Positions 1-6,145 of a stretch of 17,631 bases of DNA are shown here, in pieces. The position numbers and the translations under genes are program-made. The notes under the pieces were generated by a model. That model had not been told where the DNA came from. It saw only the letters and a list, made by a program, of their open reading frames with translations, and searched no databases. Origin of the DNA: Burkholderia sp. (GTDB lineage: Bacteria > Pseudomonadota > Gammaproteobacteria > Burkholderiales > Burkholderiaceae); contig JASLEG010000315.1 of assembly GCA_030151225.1 (NCBI GenBank), positions 1 through 17,631 on the forward strand, given 5' to 3'. The first letter of the stretch is position 1. Each line of letters begins with the position of its first letter.

Positions 1-26
1 ATGACATTTTGGTTGAGACTACTCAC

Positions 27-95
27 GGGGTTACTCCTTGGCGCTTGCGCGCTGTTTTGATGAAGATTCGCACCTCTATCAAAACGGGTAACCCC
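27..95. repeat. Short inverted repeat beside the GH35 breakpoint
   Basis: GGGGTTAC at 27-34 is matched by its reverse complement GTAACCCC at 88-95, with 53 bases between. It lies just upstream of the point where GH35 homology begins (about 141). It might be a remnant of a mobile-element end, but no transposase is visible and an 8-bp repeat can arise by chance. Confidence 0.25.
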
Positions 96-100
96 ACCTC

Positions 101-1042
101 TTGGCAAGGCCTTGCTGTCAGATCAAGTCTGAACTTCTACACATCACCAGCTACGACTACAACGCGCCAATCGACGAACGCGGCCAACCCACCCCAGCCT
201 ACTGGAAGTACCGATCACTGATCCAGGCTGCGATCGACAGTCCGATTCCCGACGTGCCTTCCACGCCTGCTCTCCTCAACATGTCTCCGGATCACGAACT
301 GCATCCGAGCCTCCATGCATCGATCTGGGACAACCTGCCAGCGCCGGCAGCCGCACCCGGCAACGCACCACCGCAGCCGATGGAACATCATGGCCAGGCG
401 TCTGGCTTCATTCTGTATCGCAAGCAAGGCATGCCAGACGCCCCCAGTGCACTCACGCTGCACGACGTCCACGACTACGCAACCGTGTTCGCCGATGGCG
501 CCTATATTGGCGGCGTAACTCGGGCGAAGACATCGCGCTGCCTGTCTGGCGCGGCCGGTGTCGTGCCAGACGGACATCGGCTGATCGTCGATCGAGGTGT
601 GTCTGTGCTCGATGTCCTCGTCGAGGCTATGGGGCACGTGAACTACGGCGACGACCTGATCGACCGAAAGGGAATCACAAAATCCATTCAATTGAACGGG
701 CAGGATCTTCTCGGATGGCACACCTACCTGCTTCCGATGGATGCCGAATTCATCGACGCCTTGCGGCCTGTATGCGCCAACCCGCATCGCCCTGGGCTTT
801 TCTTCAAAGCCACTTTGGACATCGACCAGGTGGGCGACACATTTCTCGACATGAGCCGATGGACCAAGGGGGTTGTCTGGATCAATGGCAGGAACCTCGG
901 CCGGTACTGGAACGTCGGGCCGCAATACAGATTGTTCTGCCCGGCTCCGTGGCTCCGGCAAGGCAAAAACGAAGTGACGATCTTTGACCTGCATCGGGTC
1001 GAGGCTGCACCAATCGCGCTTCGAAAGAGCGCCACTGGATAA
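101..1042 (+). pseudogene. GH35 beta-galactosidase, C-terminal fragment
   Basis: The translated frame matches the non-catalytic C-terminal half of family 35 beta-galactosidases. It opens with the segment that follows the catalytic barrel (TSYDYNAPIDERGQPTPAYW, about nt 146-205). It continues with the beta-sandwich signatures HGQASGFILYR, VLVEAMGHVNYGDDLIDRKG and near the end WINGRNLGRYWNVGPQ. Full-length family members usually run to about 600 residues; here about 300 remain and the catalytic barrel with its two glutamates is absent. Recognisable homology starts near nt 141. Upstream, the same frame is closed by a TAA at 89-91, and nt 1-140 does not resemble the barrel, so the gene was truncated rather than cut by the window edge. 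The only in-frame start is a TTG at 101 with no convincing ribosome binding site. A functional product is unlikely. Confidence 0.8.
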
Positions 1043-1287
1043 GTGCATCAAAACCCGTTCGCGCCGAGCAGCAGCGCTAACGAGTGCGACATTTCCGCCA
1101 TTTGAAATATGGAAATCGCCTCCCTTCCATTAAACAATGAGAGGGGAGATAACTCCACCTCCTTACAATTCACCCACAACACGACAACATAGGCTCGCGC
1201 CTTATCTTCGCTAATTTTGTTACGGCAAAATTATAGAATTCATGATAAATTCCAAATATTTGACAAACAACTCCCAATCATTTAAAT

Positions 1288-1875
1288 ATGCGACGTTGCT
1301 ACCTGAAAGTCGGCGACAAATCATCTGCCGGCGGCACCATTATCGAGGGAATTTCCTTTGTCTCACATGAAGGCATAGAAATAACCTTCGTGGGGGCCAA
1401 AGTCAGTTGTCCGGCATGTAAATCGATGGGACAGATAGTCGCTACGGGACCGCGCTTGTCAGTGGTCATGATGGGCAAGATGCGTGCATTGGAGGGAGAT
1501 CTCTGTCAATGCAGGTGCAGCCCCCTACCAACGATGATTGCATCGCAATCATCTATGTACGAGACTTTCGAAAGCCATGAGCTTACTAGTATGGGCTATG
1601 ATGCAACAGGCAATCTCTTAGCCGCGAGTCCAACAAATGGTCATTGGATTCGATTCCAGCTGACCGATGCCGGCAGCTGCGAAGGCTTGCATTGTCGGGC
1701 TCACTTCTCCGACGGATCCAAACAAGAAGGCATTTTCGACTCAGATAATCGTGTGCACTTCGAACGCCCCAATGCATCAATTTGCCAAAAACTAGAAATT
1801 ATTCACCCAGAAGGTGAAAGACACGGGGCATCCATCACTGAAAATCTTCTTTCCTCCATTGCAGGACAAGCATGA
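1288..1875 (+). CDS. PAAR-domain T6SS spike-tip protein with C-terminal extension
   Basis: Predicted T6SS spike tip, which would cap VgrG and carry cargo into target cells. Residues 1-90 form a PAAR domain of the type common in Burkholderia: it opens MRRCYLKVGDKSSAGG, followed by H27, a CPAC pair (C41, C44), the motif GKMRALEGD and a second cysteine cluster CQCRC (C73, C75, C77). These can supply the usual metal ligands at the tip. Residues 95-195 are an extension of about 100 residues with two more cysteines (GSCEGLHCRAHF). It has no toxin motif that I recognise and may be an adaptor for the next protein. The stop overlaps the next ATG by 4 nt (ATGA), implying translational coupling. The ATG at 1288 follows an AT-rich leader without a clear Shine-Dalgarno. 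Codon use is AT-richer than the core genes, suggesting transfer. No vgrG is in the window, so this would be an orphan tip gene. Confidence 0.85.
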   Translation: MRRCYLKVGDKSSAGGTIIEGISFVSHEGIEITFVGAKVSCPACKSMGQIVATGPRLSVVMMGKMRALEGDLCQCRCSPLPTMIASQSSMYETFESHELTSMGYDATGNLLAASPTNGHWIRFQLTDAGSCEGLHCRAHFSDGSKQEGIFDSDNRVHFERPNASICQKLEIIHPEGERHGASITENLLSSIAGQA

Positions 1876-2669
1876 GCGAAGTCAACCACACAAAAAATGC
1901 GATTACCGAAGGCTCGTACAGCACCCAGACAACCCATAATATAAGAAGTGGCATTCTCGAAGCAGCCATCAGTAATTATGAGTCGGTAGCGACGCTTTTT
2001 GCCACAAACGCAATACTTGACAACTCTGTTCGCCAACAGTACGTAAAACACATTCGCCTGATCTCCGATCAGGTAAGGCAAGAAGTAGATAGTGGCAATC
2101 TGACTGTCAAGGAAGGCGCGGAATTTTGCAGTGGATTGCGAGACAAACTTTTTGTTGAATATCGAAAATACACATCCGCAGTGGGCGTCGCAAAAGCCGA
2201 AAAACTCAAATTAGAATCCAAAGGATTCGATTTTTATCTCAACAAATATTCGAACGAAATTTATAAACAGAAATTCGACTCACTAAACACCGAACAGAGA
2301 AATTCCGTCTACTTCAAGGTCCTGAGCAAAGCAGGCCAAGGGAACACCGGCGTCACATCAAAAGTTCGCAGACTCGTTATCAGCTCGCGGGTTGCAATTT
2401 TAGTGACTGCCATTCTGGCGGCAGGCGAGATCATAGGCGCAAAGGACAAAGTTAAAGAGGCTGCTCGACAAGGTAGTATCATCGCAGGCGGTATGATTGG
2501 CGGAGTGGCAGCAGGGTTGGGCGCATCGTTCGTGTGCGGCCCTGCGGAGCCCTTGTGTGCCGCAGCTGTAGTAATGATTGCTGCCAGTGCCGGCGGAATG
2601 GCAGCAGAAGCTGCCAATGATTTGTATCAAGAAGAACTCCCAGTTTTCATAGATTGGATGACAAATTAA
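1872..2669 (+). CDS. Putative T6SS membrane-targeting (glycine-zipper) effector
   Basis: A 265-residue protein with two parts. Residues 1-165 are hydrophilic, charged and mostly helix-like. Residues 168-247 hold three hydrophobic stretches: about 168-189, then the glycine-rich GSIIAGGMIGGVAAGLGA (201-218), then about 227-247, separated by a CGPAEPLC turn containing C222 and C229. The GxxxG-like glycine spacing resembles glycine-zipper segments of pore-forming T6SS effectors such as Tse4. This is resemblance in pattern, not demonstrated homology. There is no Sec signal, which fits T6SS delivery. The start overlaps the PAAR stop (ATGA) and the next gene begins 2 nt after its stop. That order (PAAR, toxin, small membrane protein) supports a cargo-effector role acting at the inner membrane of the target cell. 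An alternative is a structural or chaperone protein of the same locus. Confidence 0.6.
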   Translation: MSEVNHTKNAITEGSYSTQTTHNIRSGILEAAISNYESVATLFATNAILDNSVRQQYVKHIRLISDQVRQEVDSGNLTVKEGAEFCSGLRDKLFVEYRKYTSAVGVAKAEKLKLESKGFDFYLNKYSNEIYKQKFDSLNTEQRNSVYFKVLSKAGQGNTGVTSKVRRLVISSRVAILVTAILAAGEIIGAKDKVKEAARQGSIIAGGMIGGVAAGLGASFVCGPAEPLCAAAVVMIAASAGGMAAEAANDLYQEELPVFIDWMTN

Positions 2670-2671
2670 TT

Positions 2672-2893
2672 ATGCCCACGACAGTGCTTATTGCTTTGTG
2701 CGTTGCATTCGTTCTTTCAGCCGCAATTCTCCTCATAAACATTACGGGAGAACCGGGCGTGGATTACTGGGATCTAGACGGATCCAATGAACGCCCTGCA
2801 TCAAGACTCGATTTCTTCAGAAGTAGAGTTTGGCTATACGGATCGGCAGCAGTGTTAATTATCTGTGCCATATCTTACTTCTCGCTTCGCTAA
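2672..2893 (+). CDS. Small two-helix membrane protein, candidate effector immunity protein
   Basis: A 73-residue protein with two predicted membrane helices. The first is TTVLIALCVAFVLSAAILLI (residues 3-22). The second is near the C-terminus (WLYGSAAVLIICAISYF). Between them is a loop of about 30 charged or polar residues (GEPGVDYWDLDGSNERP). I chose the ATG at 2672, 2 nt after the effector stop. An in-frame TTG at 2654 would overlap the effector and prepend MDDKLI. I recognise no family. A polytopic inner-membrane protein directly after a membrane-acting toxin candidate is the arrangement expected of an immunity protein, as with Tse4/Tsi4-type pairs. The role is inferred from position and topology only. 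Confidence 0.6.
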   Translation: MPTTVLIALCVAFVLSAAILLINITGEPGVDYWDLDGSNERPASRLDFFRSRVWLYGSAAVLIICAISYFSLR

Positions 2894-2985
2894 TACAACA
2901 TATTCGTCTGGCTCACTCGCGCGCACTGTGGAAAAACGACCGGGATAATCCTACCCCCAACCGCTCTGTTTCGATCGAGACTATC

Positions 2986-2997
2986 CGATCTAGATCG
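2986..2997. repeat. 12-bp perfect palindrome between T6SS module and lysis genes
   Basis: CGATCTAGATCG is a perfect palindrome, with a second small one (TCGATCGA, 2971-2978) just before it. It sits in the 109-bp gap (2894-3002) between the AT-rich T6SS genes and the end of the Rz gene, where the two convergent transcription units meet. It could be a protein-binding site or an element edge. It is too short for a confident terminator and has no T-tract. Confidence 0.25.
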
Positions 2998-3002
2998 CGA
3001 CG

Positions 3003-3497
3003 TTACTGCACCGCAGCGGTCTCAGTGCCTCTCATCAACGCGTCATAGCTCCGCTCGCACTGCCGCCCGGCGATGCCTCGCTCGTCAGCGACTTTCGCCA
3101 GCTCTCCCGCGCGCTCGTCAGTCCGGCCGAGCAGGTCGGCAAGCAGATCGAGGGCGTCGCCGGTTGTCGGGCCTCCGGCGGTAGCGCCGGTACGTCGAAC
3201 CTCGGCGACGAGCGCGGCGACCTGCCTGCGCAGCCCGTCAGCAGCGCCATCGGCAACAGCAGCATCAGCGCGAGCGCGATCACGTTCCTTCTCGGCATCG
3301 GTGGCAATCCTCCCTTGCGCCGCCAGTCGGCGGCCGAATTCATCTCGTTCTTGCCTGAGATCGGCAATCTGTCGAGCCTGGTCGGCGACCTTGGCCGATT
3401 GATCCGCGTCGCGATGCCCCTTTGAATAGCCGCAGGCCGAGCCGACCACCACGCCGGCAACGACCAGCAGCCAGATGCGCGGGTCCAGCCAGCTCAT
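3003..3497 (-). CDS. Phage spanin subunit Rz (DUF2514-type)
   Basis: Inner-membrane spanin subunit that, with Rz1, disrupts the outer membrane at the end of phage lysis. The 164-residue product has an N-terminal membrane anchor (IWLLVVAGVVVGSACGY, about residues 8-24). A long charged coiled-coil region follows (about 30-105), then a C-terminal block typical of DUF2514 proteins (GDALDLLADLLGRTDERAGE ... CERSYDAL). The ATG at 3497 overlaps the endolysin stop by 4 nt (ATGA), which fixes the start and indicates a coupled operon holin > endolysin > Rz. The Rz1 gene is nested inside it in another frame. No frameshift is visible, so the cassette may still work. Confidence 0.85.
   Translation of the reverse strand: MSWLDPRIWLLVVAGVVVGSACGYSKGHRDADQSAKVADQARQIADLRQERDEFGRRLAAQGRIATDAEKERDRARADAAVADGAADGLRRQVAALVAEVRRTGATAGGPTTGDALDLLADLLGRTDERAGELAKVADERGIAGRQCERSYDALMRGTETAAVQ
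3035..3298 (-). CDS. Nested outer-membrane spanin lipoprotein Rz1
   Basis: This reading frame lies wholly within Rz in a different frame, the lambda-type embedded Rz/Rz1 arrangement. The 87-residue product begins MPRRNVIALALMLLLPMALL and runs straight into a lipobox (LLTGC, predicted lipidated cysteine at residue 23). A short Pro/Ser-rich segment follows (RSPRSSPRFDVPALPPEA), as expected of Rz1. The ATG at 3298 is preceded by GGGAGG about 10 nt upstream, a ribosome binding site inside the Rz coding sequence. That is strong support for real translation. An in-frame ATG 15 codons upstream would only add a charged leader before the signal peptide. The tail of about 45 residues is longer than in lambda Rz1. 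Confidence 0.8.
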   Translation of the reverse strand: MPRRNVIALALMLLLPMALLTGCAGRSPRSSPRFDVPALPPEARQPATPSICLPTCSAGLTSARESWRKSLTSEASPGGSASGAMTR

Positions 3498-3994
3498 GCG
3501 GCCACCTTCCCGCCAGCTTCCTGATACGCCACCAGCAATTGCTGGATGTCGTTCTCGTGCTGGCCATACCCGGCGCCCGGCAAACTGGCCCACACGTTCG
3601 ACACCTTCGCCACCGCCTCGCGAAACCGGCCAGCGTCGATCAGCGGCATCGCACCATGCTCGCGCAGCTGCTGCAGCGCGTATCGATCCTGCGAAACCGG
3701 CCCGAAGTCCGGCAGCTTCATCCGCGCCTGGTAGATCCGCCACCAGCGCGACAGAATCTGATACCGGCCGGCCGCCGTCGACGGCACCCGGATCTGCCGG
3801 TTCAGAACGTCCGGATGCCTCGCATAGTCCGCGAACAGCAGCGGTCGCGACGCCGTCGCCCCCACCAGCACGTTGTAGCCATCGTCCGACCTGGCCAGCA
3901 GCGCCGAGCCGATCTCGCTCACCGCGATGGCATCGAGAAACGCTACCCGGTTCATTCCGCCCGCAGCGGCAACATGGATTCGAGCCATCGTCAT
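3494..3994 (-). CDS. Phage endolysin, lambda R-type lytic transglycosylase
   Basis: Cleaves peptidoglycan glycan strands once the holin opens the membrane. The 166-residue protein follows the phage lambda R (GH104) pattern: FLDAIAVSE with the predicted catalytic Glu27 (lambda Glu19), GYNVLVG, PSTAAGRYQILSRWW, DFGPVSQDRYALQQL and the C-terminal SNVWASLPGAGYGQHENDI. No signal peptide is present, so export depends on the holin. The start at 3994 overlaps the holin stop (ATGA). A second in-frame ATG at 3988 has better spacing (8 nt) to a GGGGAG sequence and would remove two residues. The catalytic region looks intact. Confidence 0.9.
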   Translation of the reverse strand: MTMARIHVAAAGGMNRVAFLDAIAVSEIGSALLARSDDGYNVLVGATASRPLLFADYARHPDVLNRQIRVPSTAAGRYQILSRWWRIYQARMKLPDFGPVSQDRYALQQLREHGAMPLIDAGRFREAVAKVSNVWASLPGAGYGQHENDIQQLLVAYQEAGGKVAA

Positions 3995-4275
3995 TTCTCC
4001 CCAAAGATGCGTTTCGCGTGCCGGCGCAGCAGCACTTCCAGATACTGCGAGCCGACGATGCCGAGCCCGCTGCCGATACCGAGCAGCGCGATCGGCGGCA
4101 GATCCGGGATCCGCACCAGCGCCAGCCCGGCCAGCATCGACGTGGCCGAGCCGAGCACGGCCCGCCCCACCATCAGCCGGAGCGTCAACGGCTCGCTGCC
4201 GACCAGCACCTTCGCCACGCCAATCAGCCCCCCCGTGATCACCAGCTCCAGAATCGTCTTTTCGTGGTCCTGCAT
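3991..4275 (-). CDS. Phage holin (LydA / holin_3 type)
   Basis: Small membrane protein that would form the lesion releasing the endolysin. The 94 residues contain hydrophobic stretches at about 9-26 (LELVITGGLIGVAKVLVG), 38-54 and 61-78 (PIALLGIGSGLGIVGSQY). They end in a basic tail (LLRRHAKRIFGEK), a normal holin topology. The sequence resembles holins of Burkholderia P2-like prophages. The ATG at 4275 is preceded by AAGGTGA at good spacing. It is the first gene of the lysis operon, directly downstream of the terminator at 4291-4332, so it may have its own promoter or depend on read-through. Its stop overlaps the endolysin ATG. Confidence 0.8.
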   Translation of the reverse strand: MQDHEKTILELVITGGLIGVAKVLVGSEPLTLRLMVGRAVLGSATSMLAGLALVRIPDLPPIALLGIGSGLGIVGSQYLEVLLRRHAKRIFGEK

Positions 4276-4290
4276 CGATTCACCTTGCCC

Positions 4291-4332
4291 CGATAAAAAG
4301 AAAAGGCCGCTCCGGTTGCCCGCGAGCGGCCT
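4291..4332 (-). terminator. Rho-independent terminator after late control gene D
   Basis: AGGCCGCTC (4304-4312) pairs perfectly with GAGCGGCCT (4324-4332) around an 11-nt loop. On the minus strand the stem is followed by a T-rich run (TTTTCTTTTT, 4294-4303). It lies between the gene D relic and the holin, so it would separate tail-gene transcription from the lysis cassette. Confidence 0.75.
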
Positions 4333-4352
4333 GAAATACGGTGCACGGTGCG

Positions 4353-4550
4353 CTACCTCGGCGCCGGCACCACCAGATCGATCTTCCTGACCTTCTTCTT
4401 CCCCTGCCCGACCTTTGCCTTGCCCTTGTTCCCTCCGTTCAACGAGACGACCGTGAGCCAGCCGCGCGACGCGTAGGTGTGCTCCACCGACTCGATCAGA
4501 AACACGCCGTCCACGCCGGCCTTGAAGCCCTTCAGGGCGATCGTCTTTTC
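4353..4550 (-). pseudogene. Phage late control protein D, C-terminal remnant
   Basis: About 65 residues match the end of P2-type gpD, the tail protein that also controls late genes in P2 nomenclature: LKGFKAGVDGVFLIESVEHT, then ASRGWLTVVSLNGG, NKGKAK and a basic tail ending DLVVPAPR. Upstream of about nt 4541-4556 on this strand the frame stays open but loses all similarity. There the DNA becomes the antisense of a ParB-like gene, whose coding sense is on the plus strand. The protein is normally several hundred residues long, so about four-fifths is missing. The stop codon and downstream terminator are kept. This marks one side of a deletion within the prophage. Confidence 0.75.
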
Positions 4551-5466
4551 CGCCGACCTGCAGAAAGGGGCGTCTCCGCTCGATCTCGCGGCGGCGATTG
4601 CAGAGCTGCGCGACGGCCACCTGTTCGATACGAAACGGATCTGCACCGAACTCGGCATCACGGAGCAAACCGTGCGCGATATCGCGCTGCTCGAGCAAGC
4701 GCCGAAGCAGCTGCACGACCTGGTGCGCAGTGGCGCCGTCGCCGGCACGCTGGCGATCAGCGAGATTCGCGCCCACGGTGGCGAGAAGGCGCTCGAGCGC
4801 ATCGTCGCCGGCCTTTCGAAGGCGAAGGAAGCCGGCAAGAGCAAGGTCACGAAAAAGCACCTCGCCTCGAAGCAGGCGTCATGCGCCCCGAAGCTCGAAG
4901 CGACGGCGAAGATCGGCAACGGACAAGCAAAGCAACTTTTGCAGGCCCTGCAATCCGTCCTGCACGATCCGATGTTCGGACAGCTTTCGCCCGGCACGAT
5001 TCATGGCGTGCATGCCGCCCTGAGCGGCCTCGAGGATCTGCTCGATCCGCTCGCCAGGCCGACCCCGCACCCGATCCACGTGCCGAACGAACACGGCGTG
5101 TTCGACAAGTGCGAAGCGATCGCAGCGCCGCGCAGCAAGACCAAAGGCGAATCGGCCGCAAAGATCCATATTGCACAGGCCGAGCGCGGGAAGTGGATTT
5201 ACGGGTTCACGCTTCGGCTGGGAACGACCGGAATGCACACCCCTCCCTCGATGAAGAGCTTCGTCGCCGTGCTCCCGACACGCGGTCAAGCGATTCGGGC
5301 AGCCGTTTCGGACATCACACGGGCGCTGAATTCGTCAGCGGACATGTCCCAGGCGAAAGGCGCCGACATCGTGCGAAAGTGGCTCGACAAGCTCTATGCA
5401 GCCCCCGATCCTGACTGGACCACCGAGCTGGCAGCACGGCGTGCCATTGAAAAGGAGGCTTCATGA
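4477..5466 (+). CDS. N-terminally truncated ParB-like protein (chimeric 5' end)
   Basis: From about residue 25 the product matches the DNA-binding half of ParB-family proteins: ADLQKGASPLDLAAAIAEL, then a helix-turn-helix (DTKRICTELGITEQTVRDIA, residues 51-70) and EQAPKQLHDLVRSGAVAGTL. A charged linker (KAKEAGKSKVTKKH) follows, then about 100 C-terminal residues (KIHIAQAERGKWIYGFTLRL ... KGADIVRKWLDKLY) that I cannot assign. The N-terminal ParB/Srx nuclease-like domain is absent. Residues 1-20 or so, read from an ATG at 4477, are merely the antisense of the gene D relic. It is therefore a deletion product: either a pseudogene or a short DNA-binding protein with a new start. It ends in an ATGA overlap with the next gene, behind a strong AAGGAGG. 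ParB-like genes next to AlpA and integrase are typical of phage or island control modules. Confidence 0.65.
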   Translation: MCSTDSIRNTPSTPALKPFRAIVFSADLQKGASPLDLAAAIAELRDGHLFDTKRICTELGITEQTVRDIALLEQAPKQLHDLVRSGAVAGTLAISEIRAHGGEKALERIVAGLSKAKEAGKSKVTKKHLASKQASCAPKLEATAKIGNGQAKQLLQALQSVLHDPMFGQLSPGTIHGVHAALSGLEDLLDPLARPTPHPIHVPNEHGVFDKCEAIAAPRSKTKGESAAKIHIAQAERGKWIYGFTLRLGTTGMHTPPSMKSFVAVLPTRGQAIRAAVSDITRALNSSADMSQAKGADIVRKWLDKLYAAPDPDWTTELAARRAIEKEAS

Positions 5467-5900
5467 TGGTTCGCCCGGCCCCTTCTACCCCACGTCCGCT
5501 GCCGCAAAAGCGGAAACACGCGGAAAAGCCGTCGGCTGTCGCATCGGCAGACATGCCCGGCACCGCATCGCTCGCGAGCCTCGATCGACCGCAACCCGAA
5601 ACGGCAATCCAGAAGAACGAAGCCTTGGCGGATTCCCGCCAAGGCAGGCTCGCGCGCCTCGATGCCCTGCGCATCGAGATCCGCGCACTGGTCATGGAGA
5701 TCTCCCACGCGGCCGACATCGGCCTGCTCGATCTGATGGTCCACGAGGTCGGTTCGTTCGCCAGGCACAAGACCGTTCAGGAGATGCGCACGTGGGCGAC
5801 GACGGCGGGAATCACACTCGAGACAGGCCTGATGCAGCTCGGTCGTGCATTGCCCGACTCGACCTGTGACGCAACGAAGAGCCAGGGAGGGCCGGCATGA
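5463..5900 (+). CDS. Hypothetical protein of the prophage ParB-AlpA operon
   Basis: A 145-residue protein of unknown function. The first 55 residues are Pro/Ala-rich, basic and probably disordered (RPAPSTPRPLPQKRKHAEKP). From about residue 60 a compact, probably helical part follows (RLARLDALRIEIRALVMEIS, then DLMVHEVGSFARHKTVQEM and ITLETGLMQLGRAL). No signal peptide or membrane segment is seen. The start is well supported by AAGGAGG just upstream and by the ATGA overlap with the ParB-like gene. The stop in turn overlaps the AlpA start (ATGA). The four-base overlaps on both sides make this a coupled operon. A role in partition, replication or excision control is only a guess from position. 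Confidence 0.7.
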   Translation: MMVRPAPSTPRPLPQKRKHAEKPSAVASADMPGTASLASLDRPQPETAIQKNEALADSRQGRLARLDALRIEIRALVMEISHAADIGLLDLMVHEVGSFARHKTVQEMRTWATTAGITLETGLMQLGRALPDSTCDATKSQGGPA

Positions 5901-6145
5901 CGGTCGCAATGGAACCGATCTATCTCGACCTCGAGGCGCTGTCCGACGCCGTTTCCCTGTCACCGCGCGTGATCCACAAGCTGGTCAGCCAGGGGCAATT
6001 TCCGAAACCCCGATCGATCTCGGATCGTCGCGTCGGCTGGCTGACGGCAGAGGTGCGCGAGTGGGCCGCCACGCGGCCGGCGTCCGAGAACCTGCCGCCG
6101 GTCAACTGCGGGACGGGGCGGCGGCGGCGGCCCGATCTTGGATAG
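5897..6145 (+). CDS. AlpA-type phage transcriptional regulator / excisionase-like protein
   Basis: A small DNA-binding protein of 82 residues in the AlpA/MerR-like winged-helix style. It shows LDLEALSDAVSLSPRVIHKL (the helix-turn-helix), VSQGQFPKPRSISDRRVGWL and EVREWAATRP, the usual order of AlpA proteins. AlpA family members control integrase or excision genes in prophages and islands, which fits its position beside int. GGAGG lies 6 nt upstream of the ATG at 5897, and the start overlaps the previous stop. The last 14 codons or so overlap the 3' end of the convergent integrase by 44 nt, so the tail (RRRRPDLG) may be poorly conserved. Confidence 0.75.
   Translation: MTVAMEPIYLDLEALSDAVSLSPRVIHKLVSQGQFPKPRSISDRRVGWLTAEVREWAATRPASENLPPVNCGTGRRRRPDLG

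Noticed and set aside
215..1051. 278-codon open frame on the minus strand opposite the GH35 relic
   Set aside because: No recognisable domain. It mirrors the GH35 frame, whose conserved motifs are on the plus strand; long antisense frames are common in GC-rich DNA.
2654..2671. TTG at 2654 as the start of the immunity candidate
   Set aside because: An ATG at 2672 directly follows the effector stop and begins right before the first membrane helix; the extra residues MDDKLI add nothing recognisable.
3422..4390. Long plus-strand frames opposite the holin, endolysin and Rz genes
   Set aside because: Arg/Pro/Ser-rich translations without domains; the minus strand holds recognisable, coupled lysis genes.
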